A stretch of DNA of 64,000 bases from assembly GCA_036563505.1 (NCBI GenBank), contig DATCMH010000010.1:12806-76805 (forward strand), written 5' to 3'. The stretch is from DATCMH01 sp036563505 (lineage in GTDB: Bacteria > Pseudomonadota > Alphaproteobacteria > Rhizobiales > Beijerinckiaceae). Position 1 is the first letter of the stretch; each line of letters starts with the position of its first letter. A program made the position numbers and the translations under genes. The notes beneath the pieces are model-generated. The model saw nothing but the letters and a program-made list of their open reading frames with translations. It was not told the origin of the DNA and did not search any database. This document shows, piece by piece, positions 46,142-54,768 of the stretch.

Positions 46142-47656
46142 TCAGGCCCACCAGCGCTCGGGCAAGGTCATGCGGCCCGCGGCGTCCTCGATCACCTGCC
46201 CGGCTGCGAAGAGCGTCTCCTCGTCGAAGGCGCGGCCGATGAGCTGGAGGCCCAAGGGCAGGCCCTGCGAATCGAGGCCCGCCGGAACGGCGATGCCAGG
46301 CAAGCCCGCCATGTTCACCGTCACCGTGAAAATATCGTTGAGGTACATCTCCACCGGGTCCGCGGCCCCCTTCTCGCCGATGCCGAAGGCGGCGGACGGC
46401 GTCGCGGGCGTGAGGATCGCATCGACGCCCTGAGCATAGACCTCCTCGAAGTCGCGCTTGATCAGGGTGCGCAGCTTCTGGGCGCGCACGTAGTAGGCAT
46501 CATAATAGCCCGCCGAGAGCACATAGGTGCCGATCATGATGCGCCGTTTCACCTCGCGGCCGAAGCCGGCGGCGCGGGTGCGCTCATACATTTCGGCGAT
46601 GTCGCGGCCGGGCACGCGCAGGCCGTAGCGCACCCCGTCGTAGCGGGCGAGGTTCGAGGAGGCCTCCGCCGGCGCGACGATGTAGTAGGCCGGGAGCGCA
46701 TATTTAGTGTGCGGCAGCGAGACCTCGACGATCTCTGCCCCGGCCGCCTTCAGCCACTCCGTGCCCTGCTGCCAGAGGCGCTCGATCTCCGGCGACATTC
46801 CATCCATGCGGTATTCGCGCGGGATGCCGATCTTGAGCCCCTTCACACCGCGGCCGACCGCTGCCTCGTAATCCGGAACCGGAAGATCGGCGCAGGTCGT
46901 GTCCTTCGGGTCGGGGCCGGCCATGGAGCGCAGCAGGATCGCGGCGTCCCGCACGGTGCGGGCAATCGGCCCGGCCTGATCGAGGGACGAGGCGAAGGCG
47001 ACGATGCCCCAGCGCGAGCAGCGGCCGTAAGTCGGCTTGATGCCGACCGTGCCGGTGAAGGCCGCAGGCTGCCGGATGGAACCGCCCGTGTCGGTGGCCG
47101 TCGCGCCGAGGCAGAGCCGCGCGGCGACGGCGGACGCCGAGCCGCCGGATGAGCCGCCCGGCACGAGATGCTGCCCTTCGATCGCCCCCGCCGACCCGGC
47201 GCCCACGTTCGAGCCCTGGCGCCGCCACGGCGAGACCACCGGCCCGAAGGCGCTCGTCTCGTTCGAGGAGCCCATGGCGAACTCGTCGAGGTTGAGCTTG
47301 CCGAGCATCACGGCGCCATCGCGCCAGAGATTGTGCGTGACGCTCGATTCGTAAGGAGGTTCGAAGCCGCGCAGGATGTTCGAGCCCGCCGTCGTGGTCA
47401 CGCCGTGAGTGCAGAACAGGTCCTTGATGCCGAGCGGCAAACCCTCGAGCGGGCGCGCCTCGCCCTTGCTGAGCTTGGCATCGGCCACGTCCGCCATCGC
47501 AAGCGCCCGGTCGGGAGTTTCGATGAGGTAGGCGTTGAGCGCCCGCGCCTGCTCGATCGCGGCGATATGGGCCTGCGTGATCTCGCGGGCGGAGAAGCGG
47601 TTGGCTCTCAAGCCGTCGCGCGCGTCGGCGAGGGTGAGATCGGTCAGTTCGGTCAC
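46142..47656 (-). CDS. gatA: aspartyl/glutamyl-tRNA amidotransferase subunit A
   Basis: A 504-residue amidase-signature subunit that releases ammonia from glutamine or asparagine. Catalytic triad visible: Lys in LGIKDLFCTHG (near 78), Ser in GGSSGGSASAV (near 166) and Ser in DTGGSIRQPAAF (nucleophile, near 190). It follows gatC by 74 bases on the minus strand and completes GatCAB with gatB downstream. Start MTELTDLTLADARDGLRA is the family N-terminus. Confidence 0.97.
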   Translation of the reverse strand: MTELTDLTLADARDGLRANRFSAREITQAHIAAIEQARALNAYLIETPDRALAMADVADAKLSKGEARPLEGLPLGIKDLFCTHGVTTTAGSNILRGFEPPYESSVTHNLWRDGAVMLGKLNLDEFAMGSSNETSAFGPVVSPWRRQGSNVGAGSAGAIEGQHLVPGGSSGGSASAVAARLCLGATATDTGGSIRQPAAFTGTVGIKPTYGRCSRWGIVAFASSLDQAGPIARTVRDAAILLRSMAGPDPKDTTCADLPVPDYEAAVGRGVKGLKIGIPREYRMDGMSPEIERLWQQGTEWLKAAGAEIVEVSLPHTKYALPAYYIVAPAEASSNLARYDGVRYGLRVPGRDIAEMYERTRAAGFGREVKRRIMIGTYVLSAGYYDAYYVRAQKLRTLIKRDFEEVYAQGVDAILTPATPSAAFGIGEKGAADPVEMYLNDIFTVTVNMAGLPGIAVPAGLDSQGLPLGLQLIGRAFDEETLFAAGQVIEDAAGRMTLPERWWA

Positions 47657-47730
47657 GCTTGTTCCTCGCCGTTCCGGCGCTTCATCGGATTGGATCGCAC
47701 ACGGCCGCGACGCGGCCGCCTCTGCCCAGT

Positions 47731-48018
47731 CTACTCGACCACCTTCGGGACCATGAAGAAGTGGTCCTCGGCCGCAGGGGCGTTGCGGGTGATCTGGTCG
47801 GGGTAACCGCCGTCGGTCACGCCATCCTGGCGCTTCCTCATGGCCATCGGCGTCACGGACGTCATCGGCTCGACGCCCTCGACGTCGACCTCGTTGAGCT
47901 GCTCGACGAAGGCGAGGATCGCGTTGATCTCGCCTTGCAGGTGAGGCACGTCCTCGTCCGTGACCGCGATGCGCGCGAGCCGCGCGATGCGCCGAACCGT
48001 GTCCTGATCGACCGACAT
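47731..48018 (-). CDS. gatC: aspartyl/glutamyl-tRNA amidotransferase subunit C
   Basis: A 95-residue protein: SVDQDTVRRIARLARIAV, then EINAILAFVEQLNEVDVEGVEPMTSVTPMAMRKRQD in pieces, a GatC hallmark that wraps around GatA/GatB. ATG at 48018 gives the family length; an upstream extension to 48084 adds non-homologous residues. It is the first gene of gatC-gatA. Needed to stabilise the amidotransferase. Confidence 0.94.
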   Translation of the reverse strand: MSVDQDTVRRIARLARIAVTDEDVPHLQGEINAILAFVEQLNEVDVEGVEPMTSVTPMAMRKRQDGVTDGGYPDQITRNAPAAEDHFFMVPKVVE

Positions 48019-48100
48019 ACCCTCGTCCGCAAAAGCCGCTGAGAAGCTGGGGCTATAGCACCCGGTCTTTCCGGGCGGCAACAACCGCCCCGGTTTCTCG

Positions 48101-48535
48101 TCAGGCGAGCCGGTGCTGCGGGTTGTCCGGGACGGGGACCGTGATGACCGTGGCCCACTGATCGCGGCGCAGGGCGATGTTCCAGCCGATGGCGAGCGCC
48201 AGGAGGATGAGGAGCACGATCCGCAGCCAGTTCGGGCGAGGACGGGGCGGCATGACCGCGACCGGGTCCTCCCCCACGACCTGCATTAGCGCCGCGGATT
48301 CGCCGGCCGGCACGATGTCGTCGTCCGGGATGCGAAGCGTTCTCGCGGGTGCGGACCGGCTTGGAAACGCGACGACGTTGTCCTGCCCGTCCCGATCAGC
48401 GGCCGGGCCCGATTCCCGATCCGACAAAAATGTCCCGAGACCGCCCAGATCGACGGCCACCCAGCCGCCGGGGCCGAGGCGAGTCTCATCGACCGCGATG
48501 CCGTCCAGTCTCTCGAAACGCCGACCTTCGGCCAT
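48101..48535 (-). CDS. single-span membrane protein of unknown function
   Basis: A 144-residue protein with a soluble N-terminal part (RRFERLDGIAVDETRLGPGG, then IPDDDIVPAGESAALMQVV) and a single membrane span near the C-terminus (NWLRIVLLILLALAIGWNIAL, about 108-128), leaving ~20 residues on the other side. No family recognised. It lies just upstream of gatC on the same strand. The ATG at 48535 is chosen over a GTG at 48550. Confidence 0.65.
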   Translation of the reverse strand: MAEGRRFERLDGIAVDETRLGPGGWVAVDLGGLGTFLSDRESGPAADRDGQDNVVAFPSRSAPARTLRIPDDDIVPAGESAALMQVVGEDPVAVMPPRPRPNWLRIVLLILLALAIGWNIALRRDQWATVITVPVPDNPQHRLA

Positions 48536-48640
48536 CGCGGGCCCACCCACATAAGGTTAATGAAACCTTAACCGTGGGTATGACAGGCCCGTTCCGGCCC
48601 CGCTAGGCCGGGGCACGAATATGGTTAACGGCGCTCCCTA

Positions 48641-49339
48641 TCAGAGGCGAACGCCCACCGTCTTCGGTGGGACGATCACCTGCCGGCCGCTGCCGTCGAG
48701 CGCCGCCACGAATCGGTCGGCCGTCGGCTCGATGATCGGGAACGAGCCGTAGTGGCAGGGAATCACCGCTCGCGCCGGCACGAACCGGCGCACGGCCTCG
48801 GCGGCGATCTCCGGCCCCATGGTGAAGCGGTCGCCGATGGGCACCATCACTGCGTCAGGCCGGTGGATCTCAGCGATGAGCCCCATATCGCCGAAGATGT
48901 CCGTGTCGCCCATGTGCCAGACCGTCGGCTCCCCCTCCGCCCTGACGATGACGCCGTTGGCGCTGCCGAGCGGAAAGCCGACGCCCGCCTCCACGAGACC
49001 CGCCGAGTGATCCGCGCGCACCAGCGTCACGCTGAAGCCGTCCTGCTGGGTCGTGCCGCCGGTGTTCATGGGATCGAAGCTCTGGAGCCCCTTGCTCGCG
49101 AACCACATGCACAAATCGTAGTTGGTGACGACCTTCGCCCCGGTCTGGGCCGCGATCTCGACGGCATCCCCGACGTGGTCGCCGTGGCCGTGGGTGATCA
49201 GGATGTGAGTCGCGCCGGCGACCGCTTCGTCGCGGCTTCCCTCGAAGGCCGGATTGCCGGTGAAGAATGGATCGATGAGGACGACCTTGTCGCCGAAGTC
49301 GAGGCGGAAGGTGCTGTGGCCGAACCAGGTGATCTTCAT
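48641..49339 (-). CDS. UPF0173 metal-dependent hydrolase (metallo-beta-lactamase fold)
   Basis: A 232-residue protein beginning MKITWFGHSTFRLD and with the metal motif HILITHGHGDHVGDAVE (about 46-62), GMW-type DHSAG (about 110-114), HMGDTDIFGD (about 141-150) and CHYGSFP near 195. Hydrolase of unknown substrate, cytoplasmic. It precedes and diverges from ruvX. Length and motif spacing are standard for UPF0173. Confidence 0.93.
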   Translation of the reverse strand: MKITWFGHSTFRLDFGDKVVLIDPFFTGNPAFEGSRDEAVAGATHILITHGHGDHVGDAVEIAAQTGAKVVTNYDLCMWFASKGLQSFDPMNTGGTTQQDGFSVTLVRADHSAGLVEAGVGFPLGSANGVIVRAEGEPTVWHMGDTDIFGDMGLIAEIHRPDAVMVPIGDRFTMGPEIAAEAVRRFVPARAVIPCHYGSFPIIEPTADRFVAALDGSGRQVIVPPKTVGVRL

Positions 49340-49468
49340 GTCAGGCTCTCCGAAGGCGGAGAGCCTGTCTTAGGGCAGCACTCGCCTGACGCCATCCTCC
49401 CCCTCGCCCTTGCCACATCGGCTCCGACCGGGGAGAAGCGACGCTCGCCGAGGGAGCGCGTCGACATC

Positions 49469-49969
49469 ATGGACCGGGAGATTGCCGCGCGGGCGCTCAT
49501 CCTCGACTTGCCGCGCGGGCAGCGGCTGCTTGGCCTCGACCTCGGCACCAAGACGATCGGGCTCGCCCTCTCCGATGTCGAGCGCCGCATCGCCACCCCG
49601 CTCGAAACCCAGAAGCGCGTGAAGTTCACCCAGGACGCGGCCGCCCTTCGCGCGACGATCGAACGCTTCCAGGTGGGAGCCCTCGTCATCGGCTTGCCCC
49701 TCAACATGGACGGGACGGAGGGGCCCCGCGCACAGTCGACGCGCTCCTTTATCCGCAGCCTCGCCCCGATCGTGCCGCTCCCGATTCTGCCCTGGGACGA
49801 GCGCCTCAGCACGGCCGCCGTCACGCGAACGCTCCTCGAGGCCGACGCTTCCCGCCGGCGCCGCGCCGAGGTCGTGGACCAGCTCGCGGCAGCCTACATC
49901 CTCCAGAGCTTCATCGACTGGGCGTGGGGCCAACTCGAGGAGGCCGCGTCCGGCGACGAGGAGCCCTGA
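49469..49969 (+). CDS. ruvX: Holliday junction resolvase-like YqgF/RuvX
   Basis: A 166-residue RNase H-fold protein: LLGLDLGTKTIGLALSD (about 20-36) and VIGLPLNMDGTEGPRAQSTR (about 71-90), LPWDERLSTAAVT near 109. It is essential in E. coli and implicated in 16S rRNA processing. The ATG at 49469 (MDREIAARALILDLPRGQ) is chosen; the plus frame is open back to 48752 but lacks homology there. Follows the divergent UPF0173 gene by 129 bases. Confidence 0.93.
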   Translation: MDREIAARALILDLPRGQRLLGLDLGTKTIGLALSDVERRIATPLETQKRVKFTQDAAALRATIERFQVGALVIGLPLNMDGTEGPRAQSTRSFIRSLAPIVPLPILPWDERLSTAAVTRTLLEADASRRRRAEVVDQLAAAYILQSFIDWAWGQLEEAASGDEEP

Positions 49970-50097
49970 CGAGGCCCGCCTCGCGGATGGAACGAACCAC
50001 AACCTTTTCGCGCGCACTTTCCTTGTGTGACTTCCGGTTGTGTTGGTAGAACAGACCGTTGCTCGTTGTTCCTTCCCGTTAGCTCATTGTCGGCCTC

Positions 50098-50319
50098 ATG
50101 ACCTCCAAGCCGCGCACCCCGCAGGCGAGTGCCTCCCCTGAAGCCGCGCCCGTTCCGCTCACGCCCGACGAAGCGGCGACTTACGTCGGCGGGATCGCTC
50201 AGGAACTCGCCGTGATCGCCCGAGAGGCCAAGCTCGAGCTCCTGGCCTACCTTCTCGATCTCGTGCGCGAGGAGGCCCTCAACGAGAACAGCGCCGCCCG
50301 CCGGCCCACGAAGGGCTGA
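50098..50319 (+). CDS. small protein of unknown function
   Basis: A 73-residue hydrophilic protein: Pro/Ala-rich N-terminus (PQASASPEAAPVPLTPDEAA) then an amphipathic helical stretch VGGIAQELAVIAREAKLELL and LLDLVREEALNE. No signal or span, and no family recognised. It stands alone between ruvX and dprA, 128 bases after the former, and ends 8 bases before the convergent dprA stop. Coding call rests on the ATG, ordinary codon use and position; function unknown. Confidence 0.6.
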   Translation: MTSKPRTPQASASPEAAPVPLTPDEAATYVGGIAQELAVIAREAKLELLAYLLDLVREEALNENSAARRPTKG

Positions 50320-50327
50320 GCCGGACC

Positions 50328-51476
50328 TCAGCGGACGAGGGATACGGCGTTATCGGCGTGCCGCGTTAGACGTCCGGAGAGCTCGAGTTCGAGCAGGGCG
50401 GTCTGCACCGAGCGGGCCGGCAAGCCGGAATGCCGCACGAGGTCGTCGACGGCGATCGGGCTCGGCCCGAGCAGGGTCAGGAGCCTGTCCTGCGGTTCCC
50501 CCTCGCCGGCTTGGGGCCGATCGCCCGTTTCGTCCGCTCCGGTTGAGAGATCGAGGTCCTCGCTCCCGTCCCAGAGCGGCTCGGCGAACGCGCCCCGGGG
50601 CCGGGCGTGGGGCAGCGGCGTCCCGACGAGCGGGTCGAGCACCGTCGTGACGTGCTCGGCCTCGGCGCAGAGGGTCGCGCCTTGGCGAATCAGGTCGTTC
50701 GTCCCCTCGGCGCGCGGATCGAGGGGCGATCCGGGCACGGCGAAGACCTCGCGCCCCTGCTCGAGGGCGAGGCGCGCGGTGATCAGCGAGCCGGAGCGCC
50801 GCGCCGCCTCGATCACCACGACGCCGAGGGACAGGCCGGAGACGATGCGGTTGCGCCGCGGGAAATCCTGCGCCCGCGGCTCCCAGCCGAAGGGCATCTC
50901 GGTGACGACAGCCCCACCGGCGTCGAGCATGGCGTCGACGAGACCCGCGTTCTCCGCGGGGTAGAGCTTGTCATGACCGCCCGCGATCACGGCGACGGTG
51001 CCGGTCGCGAGAGCGGCGCGGTGGGCCCGGGTGTCGATGCCGCGCGCCAGCCCGGAGACGACGACGTAACCAGCCTCGCCGAGGCCGCGGGAAAGTCGTT
51101 CGGTGAAGGTGAGACCGGCCGCCGACGCGTTGCGGGAGCCGACAACGGCGACCATGGGTCTGGCGAGGATCTCGACGGCGCCGCGCACGGCGATCAATGG
51201 CGGGCTCGAATCGATCGCGCGCAGGCTCTCCGGATAGTCGGGCTCGATCGAGGCGACGATCCGGGCGCCGTGGCGCCGGGCCGCGGCCAACTCCCGCTCC
51301 ACCTCGGCGCGCGTCGCGACCCGAACGGTGCGCCGGGCCAGCGCCGGCAAGGCGTCGAGGGCGGCGGCGGCGCTGCCGCAGCGCGCGAGAAGCGCCCGGA
51401 AGGTGCGCGGGCCCACGCCCTCCGAGCGGGTCAAGCGCAGCCAGTCGAGGCGCTCGGCGTCGGTGAGGCGCGTCAT
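50328..51476 (-). CDS. dprA: DNA processing protein DprA
   Basis: A 382-residue RecA loader for incoming single-stranded DNA in transformation. N-terminal SAM-like region LTRSEGVGPRTFRALLARC (about 12-30), Rossmann-like core VAVVGSRNASAAG (near 108), VVSGLARGIDTRAHRAAL (about 131-148), FPRRNRIVSGLSLGVVV and GQ-type SLITARLALEQGREVFAVPG; a C-terminal winged-helix (DML1-like) part ends the protein. The ATG at 51476 overlaps the plsY stop as ATGA (translationally coupled). Start MTRLTDAERLDWLRLTRSEG fits the family. Convergent with the 73-residue gene. Confidence 0.95.
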   Translation of the reverse strand: MTRLTDAERLDWLRLTRSEGVGPRTFRALLARCGSAAAALDALPALARRTVRVATRAEVERELAAARRHGARIVASIEPDYPESLRAIDSSPPLIAVRGAVEILARPMVAVVGSRNASAAGLTFTERLSRGLGEAGYVVVSGLARGIDTRAHRAALATGTVAVIAGGHDKLYPAENAGLVDAMLDAGGAVVTEMPFGWEPRAQDFPRRNRIVSGLSLGVVVIEAARRSGSLITARLALEQGREVFAVPGSPLDPRAEGTNDLIRQGATLCAEAEHVTTVLDPLVGTPLPHARPRGAFAEPLWDGSEDLDLSTGADETGDRPQAGEGEPQDRLLTLLGPSPIAVDDLVRHSGLPARSVQTALLELELSGRLTRHADNAVSLVR

Positions 51477-52060
51477 CCCTTCTGCCCGATCCGGCCTTCC
51501 TCGCCGCGCAAGAGGCGGGCGATGTTCTCGCGGTGCTTCCACCACAGGAGAGGCGTCAGGACGAGGAACAGGAGCGCCACCCCTGGCTCGCCGAGACCCC
51601 AGAGTACGAGGGGCGTTGCTGCGCTCGCGACGAGCGCCGACAGAGACGAGTAGCGGAACAGGAAGGCCAGGGCGAGCCACAGCCCGGCAAAGACCAGCGC
51701 CGCCGCGACCTTGAAGCCGATGAGGCAGCCCAGATAGGTCGCGACCCCCTTCCCGCCCTTGAACTGCAGCCAGATCGGAAAGAGATGGCCGAGGAAGGCT
51801 CCGAGCCCGGCCGCGAGGGTGGCCTCCGGCCCGTAGCGTCCGGCAATCAGCACGGCCGCGGTGCCCTTCAGGGCGTCGCCGAGCAGCGTCGCGGCGGCGA
51901 GCCCTTTGCGGCCCGTGCGCAGGACGTTCGTCGCCCCAATATTGCCCGAGCCGATCTTGCGCAGGTCGCCCGCCCCGGTGAGGCGGGTGAGGATGATCCC
52001 GAAGGGGATGGAGCCGAGAAGATAGCCGAAGGCGAGCGCCGCAAGCAGGGGCCAGGTCAT
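51473..52060 (-). CDS. plsY: acyl-phosphate--glycerol-3-phosphate acyltransferase PlsY
   Basis: A 195-residue inner-membrane enzyme that makes lysophosphatidate from acyl-phosphate, the first committed step of phospholipid synthesis. Motifs: YLLGSIPFGIILTRL (about 14-28), GSGNIGATNVLRTGRKG (about 37-53) and FKGGKGVATYLG (about 99-110). About five membrane spans. Upstream (52061-52286) is gene-free and contains repeat copy 2. Coupled to dprA downstream by ATGA. Confidence 0.96.
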   Translation of the reverse strand: MTWPLLAALAFGYLLGSIPFGIILTRLTGAGDLRKIGSGNIGATNVLRTGRKGLAAATLLGDALKGTAAVLIAGRYGPEATLAAGLGAFLGHLFPIWLQFKGGKGVATYLGCLIGFKVAAALVFAGLWLALAFLFRYSSLSALVASAATPLVLWGLGEPGVALLFLVLTPLLWWKHRENIARLLRGEEGRIGQKG

Positions 52061-52154
52061 CGACTGAAGGTTCCGGGTTCCCGAGAGGAGCTTCGCCCGG
52101 CAGTTGTAAGCGCCGCCGCGCGCTTGTCACGCGGGTTCGTTGATGAAATTCGCG

Positions 52155-52266
52155 GTCATTCCGGGGCCGCGAAGCGGAACCCGGAAACCACGACCGGGCC
52201 GGATGCTGCTCGCAGCCGCTCACCCAGTCATGGATTCCGGGCTCGCCTTCGGCGCCCCGGAATGAC
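52155..52266. repeat. palindrome-ended intergenic repeat, copy 2
   Basis: A 112-base element with ends GTCATTCCGGGGCCGCG and CCCCGGAATGAC, carrying CGAAGCGGAACCCGGAAACC and CCAGTCATGGATTCCGGGC. It is strongly similar to the element at 25060-25185, including the order of internal blocks. It lies in the short gap between plsY and pyrC. Confidence 0.75.
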
Positions 52267-52286
52267 GACAAGCAGGCCACGAACTT

Positions 52287-53591
52287 TCAGGCAAAGACCG
52301 CCTCACCCTGCCTCAACCGGTCGAACACGACCCGGCCCGCGACCAGAGTCAGCAAGGCCCGGCCTTCCAGGCGCGCCTCGTCGAAGGGCGAGTTCTTGGA
52401 GCGGGAGCGCAGGGTCCGCTTGTCGAGTACGTAGGGCTCGTCCGGATCGAAGAGGACGAGATCGGCGGGTGCGCCGGGGACAAGGCGGCCCGTCTCGAGC
52501 CCCAGGATCTCGGCCGGGCGGGTCGACATCGCCTTGAGGAGCGCGGCCAAGGATAGGCGCCCCTCGTGGACGAGGCGCAGTCCGGCCGAAAGCAACGTCT
52601 CCAGCCCAAGAGCCCCGTTGGCGGCTTCCGCGAAGGGCAGGCGCTTCGTCTCGACGTCTTGCGGGTTGTGGTCGGAGACGATGACGTCGATGACGCCCTC
52701 CGTCAGCGCCTCGATCACGGCCTGCCGGTCGTCCTCGTGGCGCAGCGGCGGCGCGAGCTTCAGGAAGGTGCGGTAGTCGCCGATGTCGTTCTCATTCAGG
52801 GTCAGGTGATTGATCGAGACCCCGCAGGTGAGGGAGAGCCCCCTCCCCTTCGCCGCGCGCACGATATCCACCGAGTCGGCGCAGGAGATCATGGCCGCGT
52901 GATAGCGGCCGCCCGTCAGGCGAAGCAGCCGCGCGTCGCGCTCGAGCATCACCGTCTCGGCCTCGCGGGGGATGCCGTGCAGTCCGAGGCGCGCGGCGAG
53001 CTCGCCCTCGTTCATGACGCCGTCGCCGACGAGATCGGGATCTTCGACGTGCTGGATGATGAGCGCGCCGAAGTCGCGGGCGTAGGTGAGCGCGCGGCGC
53101 ATCACCTGGGCATTGATCACGGCGCGCGCGCCGTCGGTGAAAGCCACGGCCCCAGCTTCCGAGAGCAGCCCGATCTCCGTCATCTCGCGCCCGTTCAGGC
53201 CCTTGGTGAGCGCCGCTGCCGGGCGAACATGCACGATGGCGGTGTCTCGCGCCCGCCGCCGAACGAAATCGACGATCGCCGGATCGTCGATGACGGGGTT
53301 CGTCTCGGGCATGCACACCACGGTGGTGACGCCCCCGGCCGCGGCGGCCTCGCTCGCGGATTTGAGGGTCTCACGGTGCTCGGCCCCCGGCTCGCCGATG
53401 AAGGCGCGCATGTCGACGAGGCCGGGAGAGAGAACATGGCCGGCGCAGTCGATCACCGTGGCGTCGTCCGGCGGTTTCGGGAGGGCACCCCAGACCACAT
53501 CGGCGATGCCTGCCTCTCGGATGAGAACGGCGCCTCGGCCTTCACGGCCCGAGGCCGGATCAACGAGCCGAGCGTTGGCGAGGACAAGCAT
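52287..53591 (-). CDS. pyrC: dihydroorotase-like protein (PyrC'), probably inactive
   Basis: A 434-residue amidohydrolase-fold protein adjacent to pyrB. It has GVTTVVCMPETNPVIDD, HVEDPDLVGDGVMNEGELA, GVSINHLTLNE and VIVSDHNPQDVET, all like type I dihydroorotases, but the canonical HxHxREPG near residue 60 is replaced by VDMRAFIGEPG, so both metal-binding His are absent; the carboxylated-Lys position is also not evident. Such non-catalytic paralogues assemble with aspartate transcarbamoylase. The ATG at 53591 (MLVLANARLVDP) with GAGG five bases upstream is preferred to an ATG at 53606 that overlaps the pyrB stop by 8 bases. A second active dihydroorotase should exist elsewhere. Confidence 0.88.
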   Translation of the reverse strand: MLVLANARLVDPASGREGRGAVLIREAGIADVVWGALPKPPDDATVIDCAGHVLSPGLVDMRAFIGEPGAEHRETLKSASEAAAAGGVTTVVCMPETNPVIDDPAIVDFVRRRARDTAIVHVRPAAALTKGLNGREMTEIGLLSEAGAVAFTDGARAVINAQVMRRALTYARDFGALIIQHVEDPDLVGDGVMNEGELAARLGLHGIPREAETVMLERDARLLRLTGGRYHAAMISCADSVDIVRAAKGRGLSLTCGVSINHLTLNENDIGDYRTFLKLAPPLRHEDDRQAVIEALTEGVIDVIVSDHNPQDVETKRLPFAEAANGALGLETLLSAGLRLVHEGRLSLAALLKAMSTRPAEILGLETGRLVPGAPADLVLFDPDEPYVLDKRTLRSRSKNSPFDEARLEGRALLTLVAGRVVFDRLRQGEAVFA

Positions 53592-53598
53592 CGGAGCC

Positions 53599-54549
53599 TC
53601 ACCCATTCGGCAGATGCCCCGCCAGCGCTTCCAGCACTGCCATCCGCACCGCCACCCCCATCTCCACCTGCTCGCGGATGAGGGATTGAGCGCCGTCGGC
53701 CACCTCCGATGAGATCTCCACGCCGCGGTTCATCGGGCCAGGATGCATCACGAGAGCGTCGGGCTTGGCCGCCGACAGCTTGTCCTGATCGAGGCCGTAG
53801 TAGCGGAAATACTCTTTCACGGAGGGCACGAAGGAACCGTTCATGCGCTCGCGTTGCAGACGCAGCATCATGACGATGTCGGCGTCCTTCAGCCCCCGGC
53901 GCATGTCGGTGTGGGTCTCGACCTTGAAGCCTTCGATGCCGGAAGGCAGCAGGGTGGTGGGTGCGACGAGGCGCACGCGGGCCCCGAGCGCGGCGAGCAG
54001 GATCAGGTTCGAGCGGGCGACCCGCGAATGCAGGATGTCGCCGCAGATCGCGACGGTGAGCCCCTCGATGCGCCCCTTGTTGCGGCGGATGGTCAGTGCG
54101 TCGAGGAGCGCCTGCGTCGGATGCTCGTGGGCGCCGTCGCCGGCGTTGACGACGCTGCAATCGACCTTGCGGGCAAGAAGATGCACGGCACCCGCCGCGT
54201 GGTGGCGCACGATGATGATGTCCGGGCGCATGGCGTTCAGCGTCGCCGCGGTGTCGATGAGCGTCTCGCCCTTCTTCACGGACGAGGACGCCACCGACAT
54301 GTTCATGACGTCGGCGCCGAGCCGCTTGCCGGCGAGCTCGAAGGAGCTCTGCGTCCGCGTCGAGGGCTCGAAGAACAGGTTGATCTGGGTGCGGCCGCGC
54401 AAAGTGGCCTTCTTCTTCTCGACTTGGCGGCTCACCTCGACCTGGGCGTCGGCGAGATCAAGCAGCGCCTCGATGTCGGGCCGCGACAGCCCCTCGATGC
54501 CGAGCAGGTGCCGGTGCGGGTAGATCGGGCGCGGGTTGTGAGAACTCAT
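53599..54549 (-). CDS. pyrB: aspartate carbamoyltransferase catalytic subunit
   Basis: A 316-residue enzyme condensing carbamoyl phosphate and aspartate, the first committed pyrimidine step. Carbamoyl-phosphate loop FFEPSTRTQSSFELAGKR (about 62-79), HPTQALLDALTI (about 142-153), HSRVARSN and VMHPGPMNRGVEIS (near 275). Start MSSHNPRPIYPHRHLLGIEG at ATG 54549 fits the family; the open frame runs far upstream because it lies opposite topA, but has no homology. Followed by the pseudo-dihydroorotase, as in PyrB-PyrC' complexes. Confidence 0.96.
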   Translation of the reverse strand: MSSHNPRPIYPHRHLLGIEGLSRPDIEALLDLADAQVEVSRQVEKKKATLRGRTQINLFFEPSTRTQSSFELAGKRLGADVMNMSVASSSVKKGETLIDTAATLNAMRPDIIIVRHHAAGAVHLLARKVDCSVVNAGDGAHEHPTQALLDALTIRRNKGRIEGLTVAICGDILHSRVARSNLILLAALGARVRLVAPTTLLPSGIEGFKVETHTDMRRGLKDADIVMMLRLQRERMNGSFVPSVKEYFRYYGLDQDKLSAAKPDALVMHPGPMNRGVEISSEVADGAQSLIREQVEMGVAVRMAVLEALAGHLPNG

Positions 54550-54768
54550 CCTGAAGCGACGGCTATAGGGACCGGCTCCCCTTGCCGCAAGCGCGGCGGC
54601 CCTTCGGGCCGTGCATAAACCGCGGCAACGGCGCCCCCTCCGGCGGTTTGACATCGGCTCAGGGTTCACCCACTTAAGCCGCCCGCGGCGGGATCGGGGC
54701 ACCCCGGCCGCGATCCGTTCAGTCGCGCTGTCCGCTGCTCGCTGCAGCCACTCGGGGGCCAGGCGCTC

